Of a stretch of 41,729 nt of DNA, positions 33,610-39,972 are shown in pieces. The stretch is from a virus, in the IMG/VR virus record IMGVR_UViG_3300007735_000731, positions 1-41,729 of that record. One strand, given 5' to 3'. The notes beneath the pieces were generated by a model, which worked only from the letters and a program-made list of their open reading frames with translations, was not told where the DNA came from and ran no database searches. Both the position numbers and the translations under genes were made by a program. How positions within the stretch are numbered: the stretch's first letter is position 1; each line of letters begins with the position of its first letter.

Positions 33610-33717
33610 ATGCCAGTACCACAGGGTGATATCACCACTACCGATATTATGAATAACTTAGTTCCGGAGCCAGAGCCGGAGGAGACAGAGGAAGAAGAAG
33701 ATGCTGACAAGGTATAG
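33610..33717 (+). CDS. 35-aa acidic microprotein
   Basis: Begins MPVPQGDITTTDIMNNLVPE and then a run of Glu (EPEPEETEEEED). GGAGAGAA precedes ATG. Its 3' end overlaps the next gene by 17 bases. It may be a DNA-mimic-like or adaptor peptide, by composition only. Confidence 0.55.
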   Translation: MPVPQGDITTTDIMNNLVPEPEPEETEEEEDADKV

Positions 33718-33883
33718 CGTCATTGGCAGAGAGCGTGTGGTCTATCGCGGAATGGTGTGGGCCAACTCTCCCGAAGAAGCAGAGCAAAGATTCTTAGGGC
33801 TGCTCAAACAGGGCGATAAGAATTGTGAGATGCTCGTCAGTGGTATCGAGATTGAAGTAGAACAAATAGACGAAGAGGCATAA
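33701..33883 (+). CDS. 60-aa hypothetical protein
   Basis: MLTRYSVIGRERVVYRGMVW then ANSPEEAEQRFLGLLKQGDK is a beta-hairpin/helix pattern seen in small phage proteins. TAATG overlap with the primase zinc-finger gene. Not recognised. Confidence 0.65.
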   Translation: MLTRYSVIGRERVVYRGMVWANSPEEAEQRFLGLLKQGDKNCEMLVSGIEIEVEQIDEEA

Positions 33884-34245
33884 TGTCAGAAGGTTTTCGC
33901 AGGGTCAAGCCAGTAGGGTCACGCTCTGTTGAAGACCTAATGATTGCTCCCGTGGTCGCATACTATGGGGGTGAGGTCAAGGAAGGCAGGAACGTCTCCG
34001 TTCGCTGCTTCCTCCATCCAGATAAACGCAGAAGCGCAGTAATAGATACTATCAAACAGGTTTACTACTGTCATACCTGCGCTCAAGGTGGGAACGCTAT
34101 CAACTTGGTGATGATAAAAGAGGGGGTGGATAAGAAAGATGCTTACAAAATCGCAGTTGGAATCGCTGGCTCAAGTGGCGAAGGGTTATCACGAGGCGCT
34201 AAGCGCAGAGGCCATAGCCTACCTCGTCGCACGTGGGATATCTAA
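33883..34245 (+). CDS. Primase zinc-finger protein (CHC2 type)
   Basis: A 120-aa protein with C42-x2-H45 (RCFLHPD) and C63-x2-C66 (YCHTCAQGGNAINL), the CHC2 zinc ribbon that recognises primase start sites. The primase catalytic domain is missing here and is encoded by the next, overlapping gene. Its last 36 codons overlap that gene in another frame and are basic and low in structure. The pair probably forms one functional primase. Confidence 0.88.
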   Translation: MSEGFRRVKPVGSRSVEDLMIAPVVAYYGGEVKEGRNVSVRCFLHPDKRRSAVIDTIKQVYYCHTCAQGGNAINLVMIKEGVDKKDAYKIAVGIAGSSGEGLSRGAKRRGHSLPRRTWDI

Positions 34246-34777
34246 AGAGGCAGCAGAGTACGCACAGTTGGGTCAGATTACTGGTGACTATGCTCCGCAT
34301 AGTTCATACGCAGGGTGGCTATCTATTCCGTATATCGTCGTAGGTGAGGGAGTAGTAGGGTTCAAGTTTCGTAGGTTAGGTGATGGCAACCCCAAGTATG
34401 GTGCGCCTGCCAATCAGAAGTCGCACCTGTATAACGTGAGAGATTTAGAAGAAGAGTCCGATGTGTTAGTGATATGCGAGGGAGAGTTTGATACCTTGAT
34501 AGTCTCACAGATACTCAAGGTTCCTGCTATTGGTTGTCCCGGTGTAGCCAGTTGGAAACAACACTTTGCCAAAATGGTGATGGGTTACAGCAGGGTTCTG
34601 ATTGTCGGAGACAATGACGACAAGGCAGATGGCTCAAACCCTGGTCAAGACTTCGCTCGGCGTGTCGCACAAGAGGTACCAAACAGTCAGATAGTACAAT
34701 TACCATCAGGTATGGACATCACGGACTGTTACCTCACGGAAGGGCCGGATAAATTACGTGAAAGACTTGGACTCTAG
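34139..34777 (+). CDS. TOPRIM-domain primase protein
   Basis: A 212-aa protein with the N-terminal helical lead YHEALSAEAIAYLVARGISK and then TOPRIM motifs: E114 in VICEGEFDTL and D158-N-D160 in LIVGDNDDKADG, which bind catalytic Mg. RHTKQ-type DnaG catalytic core parts are reduced. It overlaps the zinc-finger gene by 107 bases. With that protein and the RecA-like ATPase it should make primers at the fork. Confidence 0.87.
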   Translation: MLTKSQLESLAQVAKGYHEALSAEAIAYLVARGISKEAAEYAQLGQITGDYAPHSSYAGWLSIPYIVVGEGVVGFKFRRLGDGNPKYGAPANQKSHLYNVRDLEEESDVLVICEGEFDTLIVSQILKVPAIGCPGVASWKQHFAKMVMGYSRVLIVGDNDDKADGSNPGQDFARRVAQEVPNSQIVQLPSGMDITDCYLTEGPDKLRERLGL

Positions 34778-35180
34778 TGGACAGGGAAACAATGGAGAGC
34801 GTGATTTATACCTTGAATGGACTCGGACTGCGCGTGATTCAAGTAGATATGGAGCGTGGGACACTATGGGTACAGATACCACCCGTACGCCACTAGCCGA
34901 CCATCCGGCTGTTCTGGCCTACCGCAAAGGGATTGAGACCAATGACCTCACTTCCTTCATAGAATCTTTTGCCTCCCTACGGGCCAATCGCGTGCGTGGT
35001 GTCGGCGCTTCGCAGTACGCACGCGAATCTGGTCAGAGGTTCGAGCAATACTCCATCGAGGATACCGTCCGAGAACTGGTGGAGGAACTAGCAGATGCCA
35101 GTAATTACATAGACTTCCTTGCTATCCGGATACTCCACCTTATCTCTAATACAAAGGAGACAGGTATAGATTGTGACTAA
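34758..35180 (+). CDS. Hypothetical protein, weak MazG-like helical end (140 aa)
   Basis: GTG start overlapping the TOPRIM gene end. The first 50 residues are disordered-looking. The C-terminus has TVRELVEELADASNYIDFLA, resembling acidic helices of all-alpha NTP pyrophosphohydrolases (E-E-x-x-D...N-Y), but the complete motif set is not visible, so I leave it unnamed. Confidence 0.55.
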   Translation: MKDLDSSGQGNNGERDLYLEWTRTARDSSRYGAWDTMGTDTTRTPLADHPAVLAYRKGIETNDLTSFIESFASLRANRVRGVGASQYARESGQRFEQYSIEDTVRELVEELADASNYIDFLAIRILHLISNTKETGIDCD

Positions 35181-35829
35181 GAATCTTCCCGATGGCGTAG
35201 ACGAGTTGGTGAAAGAGCGAGCAAATGTGATACTGAAAAGGTACCACAAATGGGTTGAAAGGGACGACTTAGTACAAGAAGGTATGGCTTGGTGCGTAGC
35301 GCGCACACAGCAGGTATGTGATGCTTTTGATGAGCCAGATGATGAACAACGCAAGCACAACCTCAAGCGGATAGGTTGGCAGATACTCCGTGCCTGCGAG
35401 CGATATGCCCGCAAAGAGAAAGCACACCGCTCTGGTTATCTAACCGGAGATGAATACTTCTATGAGACCAGCACCATCGCACAGATGATGCCCCACATCC
35501 TCCGCAATATCTTTGATGGCGTACTGCTAGAGCAGGCACAACAGTTGGTAGATGATGGTATGCCTCGTCGCGCCAGCGCTCCCGCCGAAGGACGCAATCT
35601 GCTGGCTATGCTCATCGACATCAAGCGTGGCTATGAAATCCTCGAACACCAAGACCGCAAGGAAGAGACCAATCACTGCGATTACATCAAGGTCAGATAC
35701 TACGACGAACTCAAGCTCCAGCAGATAGCAGAGATGTTTGGTTGCTCGGTGTCTACCGCCGATAGGCGCTGTGAGAACGCACTCAAGGCCCTTCAGCGGG
35801 TCATTGGAGGGGATAACCCGTGGAGCTAA
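35173..35829 (+). CDS. Sigma-factor-like protein (regions 2 and 4)
   Basis: A 218-aa protein with GTG start. VERDDLVQEGMAWCVARTQQ is sigma region 2-like, and YDELKLQQIAEMFGCSVSTAD, then RRCENALKALQRVIG, is a region-4 helix-turn-helix. The spacing and length match ECF-like or phage sigma factors. It probably directs RNA polymerase to phage promoters, perhaps together with the WhiB protein. Eight-base overlap with the gene before. Confidence 0.75.
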   Translation: MTKNLPDGVDELVKERANVILKRYHKWVERDDLVQEGMAWCVARTQQVCDAFDEPDDEQRKHNLKRIGWQILRACERYARKEKAHRSGYLTGDEYFYETSTIAQMMPHILRNIFDGVLLEQAQQLVDDGMPRRASAPAEGRNLLAMLIDIKRGYEILEHQDRKEETNHCDYIKVRYYDELKLQQIAEMFGCSVSTADRRCENALKALQRVIGGDNPWS

Positions 35830-36236
35830 GCACACTTACTGAGTCCGGATTGTTCGAGTATCTCAAGACCAATCATTACTTTGACCTCTTGAAATCAGAG
35901 GGTACATACGATACCTTTGATTGTAGTTCAGAGGAGAAGAAGGTCTATGCCGAACTCAAATGCCGCCGCACTCACTATCCAGATTTACTCATTGAGAAAG
36001 TCAAATGGGATAACCTCGTTCTCAACGCTTACACTAGAGATATGGACGCGTGGTACATCAACTCAACACCGAATGGTATATACGCTTTCCAGTTGGAAGA
36101 GTTTACCGAACCAGCGTGGGAAGAGCGGGCTATGCCCGCCACCACTGAGTTTGGAAACCGCTCAAAAATAGGGAAAATTGTGGGCTTTTTGCCACTGTCT
36201 TTTGCGAAGGTACTCTATGCCCCTGTATCCGTTTAG
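35820..36236 (+). CDS. Possible PD-(D/E)XK endonuclease-like protein (138 aa)
   Basis: GTG start inside the end of the sigma-like gene. YDTFDCSSEEKKVYAELKCRRTH (shown here in part: VYAELKCRR) has D-x(n)-E-x-K spacing of a minimal restriction-like core. No other motif supports nuclease activity strongly. It overlaps the zinc-ribbon gene by 20 bases. Confidence 0.5.
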   Translation: MELSTLTESGLFEYLKTNHYFDLLKSEGTYDTFDCSSEEKKVYAELKCRRTHYPDLLIEKVKWDNLVLNAYTRDMDAWYINSTPNGIYAFQLEEFTEPAWEERAMPATTEFGNRSKIGKIVGFLPLSFAKVLYAPVSV

Positions 36237-36396
36237 GTGTGAGTTCTGCGCTAACTATCTTGAGGTTGAGCGTGGTATGGATGAAGATGTAACTAACCCT
36301 GCGTGTAATTATTGTGGCGTACAGATGACCCGTGTGTGGTCCGCTCCCTCCGTACAGTTCAAGGGCACAGGATTCTATAAGACTGATAATAAGTAA
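36217..36396 (+). CDS. FmdB-type zinc ribbon protein (59 aa)
   Basis: MPLYPFRCEFCANYLEVERG with CxxC, then CNYCGVQMTRVWSAPSVQFKG and GTGFYKTD. This is the compact FmdB-family pattern (putative regulatory zinc ribbon), 59 residues long as usual. The ATG at 36217 replaces a spurious longer start. Last gene of the rightward early operon. Confidence 0.88.
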   Translation: MPLYPFRCEFCANYLEVERGMDEDVTNPACNYCGVQMTRVWSAPSVQFKGTGFYKTDNK

Positions 36397-36426
36397 AGCC
36401 CCGCCGCAGAGAGACGGGGCTTACTT
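36391..36426. terminator. Convergent hairpin terminator between early and leftward operons
   Basis: AAGCCCCG pairs perfectly with CGGGGCTT, extended by AAGTA/TACTT around one bulged A, with an 11-base loop. It lies between the rightward FmdB gene and the end of the leftward transglycosylase gene, where transcripts from both sides meet. The T-runs are short, so termination may be partial. Confidence 0.75.
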
Positions 36427-36484
36427 GTGTAGCGGAGCGGAAAGGGTAAGAATACGCTCAACGCTACAACTCTAGTGTATCACA

Positions 36485-36937
36485 TCAGTACCAGGGTTTG
36501 CCTCTTGACTTTTGCTTTTGCCAGAACGAGAGCGCCCGACAGGGAGAACCGTAACGGTGGCTAATGTATCGTAGTCCTTTGAGGATTTGGAGAGCTGGCT
36601 CGCTCTCTTCCTCTTTGAGTAGTTGGGCAATGCCAAAGGCACTGCTTCGAGGATTGTCCGCCTTGGAATCAAACCGGCTCTCACTGGTCCAAAGCGACTC
36701 AAGGCATACCCACTGACGGCCCGTCCAGCCAAAGCCTGCCCTCGCATACGCCTTAGCCATCTTCCTATTTTCACGCTTCTGCTCCTTCGTATCCTTTGTT
36801 GCTACTGGTGTTGGTGTTGGTGTGGGCTTGGGCGGGTGGAATCTCGCCCTCTCCCACTGTTCTGTATGGGGAAGTATAAGTACGGCTAGTGCCAGCGTAA
36901 GAACGAACGCCAGCACTAGCCTGCGTTTATGGGTCAT
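36485..36937 (-). CDS. Membrane-anchored lytic transglycosylase-like protein
   Basis: A 150-aa protein with a basic start MTHKRRLVLAFV, one hydrophobic segment (about 7-22), a Thr-Pro linker PKPTPTPTPVAT and a C-terminal SLT-like domain: CLESLWTSESRFDS with the candidate catalytic E86, then SSAFGIAQLL, YISHRYGSPCRALSFW. Such domains cut glycan strands of the wall. It is leftward and last in its operon, separate from the M15 endolysin, so the phage has two wall enzymes under different control. Could also be a tail-independent superinfection or egress factor. Confidence 0.85.
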   Translation of the reverse strand: MTHKRRLVLAFVLTLALAVLILPHTEQWERARFHPPKPTPTPTPVATKDTKEQKRENRKMAKAYARAGFGWTGRQWVCLESLWTSESRFDSKADNPRSSAFGIAQLLKEEESEPALQILKGLRYISHRYGSPCRALSFWQKQKSRGKPWY

Positions 36938-37017
36938 CGGTTTATCTTTTCCTCAATCACCATTACTAGCCACGCAACGACGATAACTACCAGCGTGCCT
37001 ATGATTACTTCCCTCAC
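36934..37017 (-). CDS. 27-aa transmembrane microprotein before the transglycosylase
   Basis: MREVIIGTLVVIVVAWLVMV then IEEKINR: one hydrophobic helix with charged ends. GTG start overlaps the stop of the upstream gene (GTGA), and its own stop overlaps the transglycosylase start (ATGA). GGGAGGGAGAGAGG lies upstream. Tight coupling suggests a small holin-like or regulator partner of the transglycosylase. Confidence 0.6.
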   Translation of the reverse strand: MREVIIGTLVVIVVAWLVMVIEEKINR

Positions 37018-37226
37018 CCTCTCTCCCTCCCTAGAACTATTGCCTGTCGTATCAGTTCGGTTATCTCTATCCGGTCAGAAGGTGGAGCTGGTTCTTCGTA
37101 CCAAGTACGGATATAGATTTTCGTATCCGGATACTTGAGCAGATACTTGAGCACGCTCTCTTCCACATTGGTAAATACCGATGACTTATCCGGTACCTTT
37201 ATCTCATACTGTATTGACTTGTTCAT
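37014..37226 (-). CDS. 70-aa hypothetical protein
   Basis: MNKSIQYEIKVPDKSSVFTN then LKYLLKYPDTKIYIRTWYEE. Mixed alpha/beta small protein, coupled by GTGA to the membrane microprotein and overlapping the gene upstream by 23 bases. Unknown. Confidence 0.7.
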   Translation of the reverse strand: MNKSIQYEIKVPDKSSVFTNVEESVLKYLLKYPDTKIYIRTWYEEPAPPSDRIEITELIRQAIVLGRERG

Positions 37227-37395
37227 CTATCTCCGCCTTCTGCTTGTGAATACCCATCTCTAGGTACTTCACCATAGACATTAGCTCATTGACTATCTCT
37301 TGCCCGCTTCCTCCTTGCGAGCCGAGCATACGCTCGGCGTTGCGCTTATGAAGTAGCCCTCTCTCGAAGAGATAGTGCGCTGTTGGGTCGCTCAT
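37204..37395 (-). CDS. 63-aa helical protein
   Basis: MSDPTAHYLFERGLLHKRNA then IVNELMSMVKYLEMGIHKQK. All-helical, charged. Starts two bases after the upstream zinc-ribbon stop, with GAGGAGG inside the upstream coding end as ribosome-binding site. Unknown. Confidence 0.68.
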   Translation of the reverse strand: MSDPTAHYLFERGLLHKRNAERMLGSQGGSGQEIVNELMSMVKYLEMGIHKQKAEIDEQVNTV

Positions 37396-37397
37396 AG

Positions 37398-37502
37398 TTA
37401 TTCCTCCTCACATAACTCACAGGTATTATCTCCGTTGATTATCCTTAGTGGGTCGGTGTTGGTGTCTCCACACCACGCGCAGGTGTAAGTCATTACACTC
37501 AT
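37398..37502 (-). CDS. 34-aa zinc-ribbon microprotein
   Basis: MSVMTYTCAWCGDTNTDPLR then GDNTCELCEEE: two CxxC pairs 20 residues apart, a complete zinc ribbon in a minimal protein. TAATG overlap with the upstream gene. May bind RNA, DNA or a host protein. Confidence 0.68.
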   Translation of the reverse strand: MSVMTYTCAWCGDTNTDPLRIINGDNTCELCEEE

Positions 37503-37642
37503 TAGAAGTCCTCCATTATCCGGTCATAGGCCGCGTCTGGGTCTGGTTCCCCACACGGACACTCAGTAGGTATCCGTTCGCACCGCTCACAAATATCCTC
37601 TTTCCCTAGCGAATAGGGGTCTTCGAGAATTGGCTCAGGCAT
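37502..37642 (-). CDS. 46-aa cysteine-containing protein
   Basis: MPEPILEDPYSLGKEDICER then CERIPTECPCGEPDPDAAYD. Four Cys (CERC...CPC) suggest metal binding. The start is set by the TAATG overlap at 37642; longer upstream starts would run through the previous gene. Confidence 0.65.
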   Translation of the reverse strand: MPEPILEDPYSLGKEDICERCERIPTECPCGEPDPDAAYDRIMEDF

Positions 37643-37953
37643 TACTCGCCCACCTCCTCTTCTGCTGGTTCGGTAGGGTTGTGAAACTGGCAGAAGGCTA
37701 GACCTTCCCACAGTATTCCACCCTCGCTATTCCAATCTATCTCGCCGCCGCACTCGGTACAGCTACCCTTATCCTCTTCCTCTTTGGGTAGGTCAATCTT
37801 CTTGAGCGCCTTCTCTACCGCCTTACGCCAGTCTTTGGCGTAGCCCTCCGCTACCGGTAGCCGGTTAGGGTCTGGGTCGGTCAGGTCATAGAGTGAAACC
37901 AGCCACCCGTACTCGTCCTCCTTGAGCGTTACTACTAGTGCGTGCTCTCTCAT
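37642..37953 (-). CDS. 103-aa protein with zinc-ribbon end
   Basis: N-terminal beta domain (MREHALVVTLKEDEYGWLVS), a helix with Lys and Glu, then GSCTECGGEIDWNS...FCQFHN with Cys/His metal ligands. The acidic end EPAEEEVGE encodes the ribosome-binding site for the next gene. TAATG overlaps on both sides. Confidence 0.72.
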   Translation of the reverse strand: MREHALVVTLKEDEYGWLVSLYDLTDPDPNRLPVAEGYAKDWRKAVEKALKKIDLPKEEEDKGSCTECGGEIDWNSEGGILWEGLAFCQFHNPTEPAEEEVGE

Positions 37954-38093
37954 TATGCGCTCACCTTCTCAAAGTCATTTATAGGAACATATAGCCCCGT
38001 ATAAATTACTATCTGCCCCTCGTTATCCTGCTCGATAGAAGCCCAAGGAAAGGTTCTCTCTATCGCCTCGCGTAACTCTTCTGTGTATCTCAT
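37953..38093 (-). CDS. 46-aa hypothetical protein
   Basis: MRYTEELREAIERTFPWASI then GQIVIYTGLYVPINDFEKVSA. TGATG overlap at the start and TAATG at the end. The final codons AAG GTG AGC GCA carry the ribosome-binding site for the next gene. Confidence 0.7.
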   Translation of the reverse strand: MRYTEELREAIERTFPWASIEQDNEGQIVIYTGLYVPINDFEKVSA

Positions 38094-38263
38094 CACGCGC
38101 CCACCTTCTCCACACTTAGATAGCCCTCGTTCTCAGGATAACCGCACGAGCAGATTTCCATATCGTGCGAACCATTAGCTCTGAAAATAACCTCTCGCAA
38201 CTGAGGGTTATCACATTGAGGGCAGGAATAATATCCCTTGTCTATAATTCGTGATTCTCTCAT
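38093..38263 (-). CDS. 56-aa zinc-ribbon protein
   Basis: MRESRIIDKGYYSCPQCDNP with CPQC, then HDMEICSCGYPENEGYLSVE with CSC, a small zinc ribbon. Start at 38263 by TAATG overlap. Ends KVGA, with the ribosome-binding site for the next gene in the last codons. Confidence 0.7.
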   Translation of the reverse strand: MRESRIIDKGYYSCPQCDNPQLREVIFRANGSHDMEICSCGYPENEGYLSVEKVGA

Positions 38264-38415
38264 TATGCGCTCACTTCCTCTCGTGGACAATCTGCATAGG
38301 GGAAGTATTCCTGCTCCTCACACGAACACCAGTTGAAAATTTCAACTTGTGTGGCGTGAGTGAGGTCTACCATCTCCTGCCAAGAGTAACTCTTCTGCGA
38401 TAGGTCTTTACTCAT
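38263..38415 (-). CDS. 50-aa hypothetical protein with Cys residues
   Basis: MSKDLSQKSYSWQEMVDLTH then IFNWCSCEEQEYFPYADCPR and EEVSA. The three Cys may bind metal. ATGA overlap with the upstream membrane gene. Its end has GAGGAAGTGAGCGCATAATG, giving coupling to the next gene. Confidence 0.68.
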   Translation of the reverse strand: MSKDLSQKSYSWQEMVDLTHATQVEIFNWCSCEEQEYFPYADCPREEVSA

Positions 38416-38540
38416 TTCGTACCCTTTCGTACTCGTTCTATTCCTCGATGGTGGAACTCTTCCGCCATCTCCAGCAAGCGTAGCCCGCCCAGTATTGCCA
38501 GTAAAGTAAGCGCTCCCCAGAGCGCTAGTCCGTAGTCCAT
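38412..38540 (-). CDS. 42-aa membrane protein
   Basis: MDYGLALWGALTLLAILGGL is one hydrophobic segment, followed by an Arg-rich cytoplasmic tail (RLLEMAEEFHHRGIERVRKG). TAATG overlap before and ATGA after. Role unknown. Confidence 0.65.
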   Translation of the reverse strand: MDYGLALWGALTLLAILGGLRLLEMAEEFHHRGIERVRKGTK

Positions 38541-38698
38541 TACGCGAACTCCTTACTACACTCGGCGCAGACCTGATAGGAGACCAACTCGCCGCCTGCC
38601 TCCTCGTCGGTGTAGGAACCAACGGCGGGGCGCGTGAGGCACCACGCACAGTCTCCCACGCGATAGCCCCAGACCTTCTCTAATTCTTGAGTAGTCAT
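38540..38698 (-). CDS. 52-aa zinc-ribbon protein
   Basis: MTTQELEKVWGYRVGDCAWC then SYQVCAECSKEFA: CAWC and CAEC pairs 23 residues apart. TAATG overlaps before and after it. Probably a small metal-stabilised adaptor. Confidence 0.68.
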   Translation of the reverse strand: MTTQELEKVWGYRVGDCAWCLTRPAVGSYTDEEAGGELVSYQVCAECSKEFA

Positions 38699-39006
38699 TA
38701 CGCGTTCACCTCCTCCGCTACCTTGTCGAGATAGTGGCGGGCGATATCATCCCATACGCTGGAGCCTTGGGCGAGCAATAGTTGGCGAATCAGTAACCCG
38801 CCTACCTCTCTGTCTTCTAAGTCTTCCCGTGTTGCCACCTGCTCAATGTAGTCCTCGAACTCTTCTCGAAGTCTATCGCTTAGGGCGGTCATACTCTCCG
38901 CCTCGTGGGCGTAGCCCATTACCTCCTCGAACGCCTCGCGGGTGTTATCCACTACGAGAGTGTAATCGTTTACGAACTGCTCTCTTGCTGTAATCACTGT
39001 AATCAC
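38698..39006 (-). CDS. 102-aa acidic helical protein
   Basis: GTG start at 39006 with GGGAAAGG about 8 bases upstream; a longer in-frame start at 39123 would run through the hairpin spacer and overlap the previous gene. The helices are acidic (MTALSDRLREEFEDYIEQVA). It ends DKVAEEVNA, where the codons include the GGAGG ribosome-binding site of the next gene. Confidence 0.65.
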   Translation of the reverse strand: MITVITAREQFVNDYTLVVDNTREAFEEVMGYAHEAESMTALSDRLREEFEDYIEQVATREDLEDREVGGLLIRQLLLAQGSSVWDDIARHYLDKVAEEVNA

Positions 39007-39049
39007 TTGCCTACCCTTTCCCGTTCTAGGTCGTTCGCCTAGTGTCCGG

Positions 39050-39082
39050 CTACCTCCTAGGGTACTCGCCCCTAGGAGATAG
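39050..39082 (-). ncRNA. Intergenic 13-bp RNA stem-loop (spacer element S6)
   Basis: Minus-strand CTATCTCCTAGGG (39082-39070) pairs with CCCTAGGAGGTAG (39062-39050) around a 7-base loop. It is placed soon after the stop at 39090 in an 83-base spacer and before GGGAAAGG/GTG at 39006. It shares the outer CTATC/GGTAG arm with three other spacer hairpins of this operon. Confidence 0.75.
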
Positions 39083-39089
39083 TCAAGCA

Positions 39090-39272
39090 CTATCGAAAAG
39101 TAATTCGTGTCGCGTTCACCCACGCCTGCCCCTCTCCCCCTTCTGGGGTAACGAGGTAGCGCGGTTCGCCATAACTAGACTTTCCGTCTAGTATCCGCAC
39201 CGGAACCCGAAACGCCTCACTTCGTAAATATCCGACTTGTCCGATTCGTCCGGCTAGTTCTGATAGTTTCAC
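39090..39272 (-). CDS. 60-aa hypothetical protein
   Basis: MKLSELAGRIGQVGYLRSEA then RILDGKSSYGEPRYLVTPEG and WVNATRITFR: a small beta-barrel-like pattern. GTGA overlap with the upstream gene. TAG at 39090 is followed by the hairpin spacer. Confidence 0.68.
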   Translation of the reverse strand: MKLSELAGRIGQVGYLRSEAFRVPVRILDGKSSYGEPRYLVTPEGGEGQAWVNATRITFR

Positions 39273-39442
39273 TTGCCCGTCTCCTCAATCCATAAGTAGG
39301 GAAAATCTCGTGTTACTTTCCACTCTTCCAGCACTACTTCTGCCTCTTCCCGTGTCGCGTAATCTAATCGGGAGGAGAAGCGGGCGTATTGCCTCGCCCG
39401 CTTAGGGTCATCGTATGCCCCGTGTACTGTGTACTTCTTCAC
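39269..39442 (-). CDS. 57-aa hypothetical protein
   Basis: MKKYTVHGAYDDPKRARQYA then YATREEAEVVLEEWKVTRDF is a beta-alpha fold pattern seen in small phage proteins. GTG start and GTGA overlap on both sides. Confidence 0.66.
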   Translation of the reverse strand: MKKYTVHGAYDDPKRARQYARFSSRLDYATREEAEVVLEEWKVTRDFPYLWIEETGK

Positions 39443-39549
39443 GCGCTCACTTCCTCTTTACAATCGGGGCAGATACCCTCTCGCCCGTCGTGGTAGTTCT
39501 CCCGACATATTTCGCACCCGTTGAGGCAGTCGCCTAGATGTAGTTTCAC
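39439..39549 (-). CDS. 36-aa zinc-binding microprotein
   Basis: MKLHLGDCLNGCEICRENYH then GICPDCKEEVSA, with five Cys (C8, C12, C15, C27, C30). GTG start in a GTGA overlap. The EEVSA end encodes GAGGAAGTGAGCGCGTGA, the coupling signal for the next gene. Confidence 0.62.
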   Translation of the reverse strand: MKLHLGDCLNGCEICRENYHDGREGICPDCKEEVSA

Positions 39550-39683
39550 TTACCCGCCCTCTCTCTCTTTATCTTCGCGAGGAGGCTCTGAATAGCCTTC
39601 TCTCTTCCGTCTCCCCAAGTTCCCACCTTGTCAAACTCTAGGGCGCTCACAATCAGGCGCCACTCTTCTGGTGTTAGGTTCAC
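39546..39683 (-). CDS. 45-aa helical protein
   Basis: MNLTPEEWRLIVSALEFDKV then REKAIQSLLAKIKRERAGK. Two helices, basic end. GTG start inside the TGA of the previous gene, preceded by GGAGGTGAGCGC. Unknown. Confidence 0.64.
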   Translation of the reverse strand: MNLTPEEWRLIVSALEFDKVGTWGDGREKAIQSLLAKIKRERAGK

Positions 39684-39898
39684 GCGCTCACCTCCCCCTC
39701 CTGAATTAGGGATGACCAGCGCCCGCTATGTTCCTCAATCAACGGCGCCCACTGCCCGCTATACCCGCACCAGTCGCAGAAGAGTTTGACTACGCGCTCA
39801 CCCTTTACCTCAGTAATCACATATTCTGCCCTCTTTCCGCACTCGCACTCGATGTTATCGAGATTCCATACTTTCTTACCTTCGATGATGTATGCCAT
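39680..39898 (-). CDS. 72-aa zinc-ribbon protein
   Basis: MAYIIEGKKVWNLDNIECEC then FCDWCGYSGQWAPL: two Cys pairs (CEC, CDWC) around a beta segment, and the EGEVSA end that holds GGAGG for the next gene. AGAAAGGGTAG precedes ATG at 39898, directly after spacer element S5. Confidence 0.7.
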   Translation of the reverse strand: MAYIIEGKKVWNLDNIECECGKRAEYVITEVKGERVVKLFCDWCGYSGQWAPLIEEHSGRWSSLIQEGEVSA

Positions 39899-39933
39899 TT
39901 TCTACCCTTTCTCTTTCTGGGGCTAGTTCCCCA

Positions 39934-39965
39934 CCACCCCCGCCCGCTTACGCGGGCGAGGATAG
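39934..39965 (-). ncRNA. Intergenic 14-bp RNA stem-loop (spacer element S5)
   Basis: Minus-strand CTATCC then TCGCCCGC, tetraloop GTAA, GCGGGCGG then GGGTGG; all 14 pairs form (four G-T). It sits in the 74-base spacer after the stop at 39973 and is followed by a second small hairpin TGGGG/CCCCA (loop AACTAG) and the AGAAAGGGTAG ribosome-binding site. Confidence 0.78.
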
Positions 39966-39972
39966 AAGACTA

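Noticed and set aside
39007-39123. Longer start for the 102-aa acidic protein
   Set aside because: The extension would pass through the S6 hairpin and overlap the previous gene; GTG 39006 has a GGGAAAGG site.
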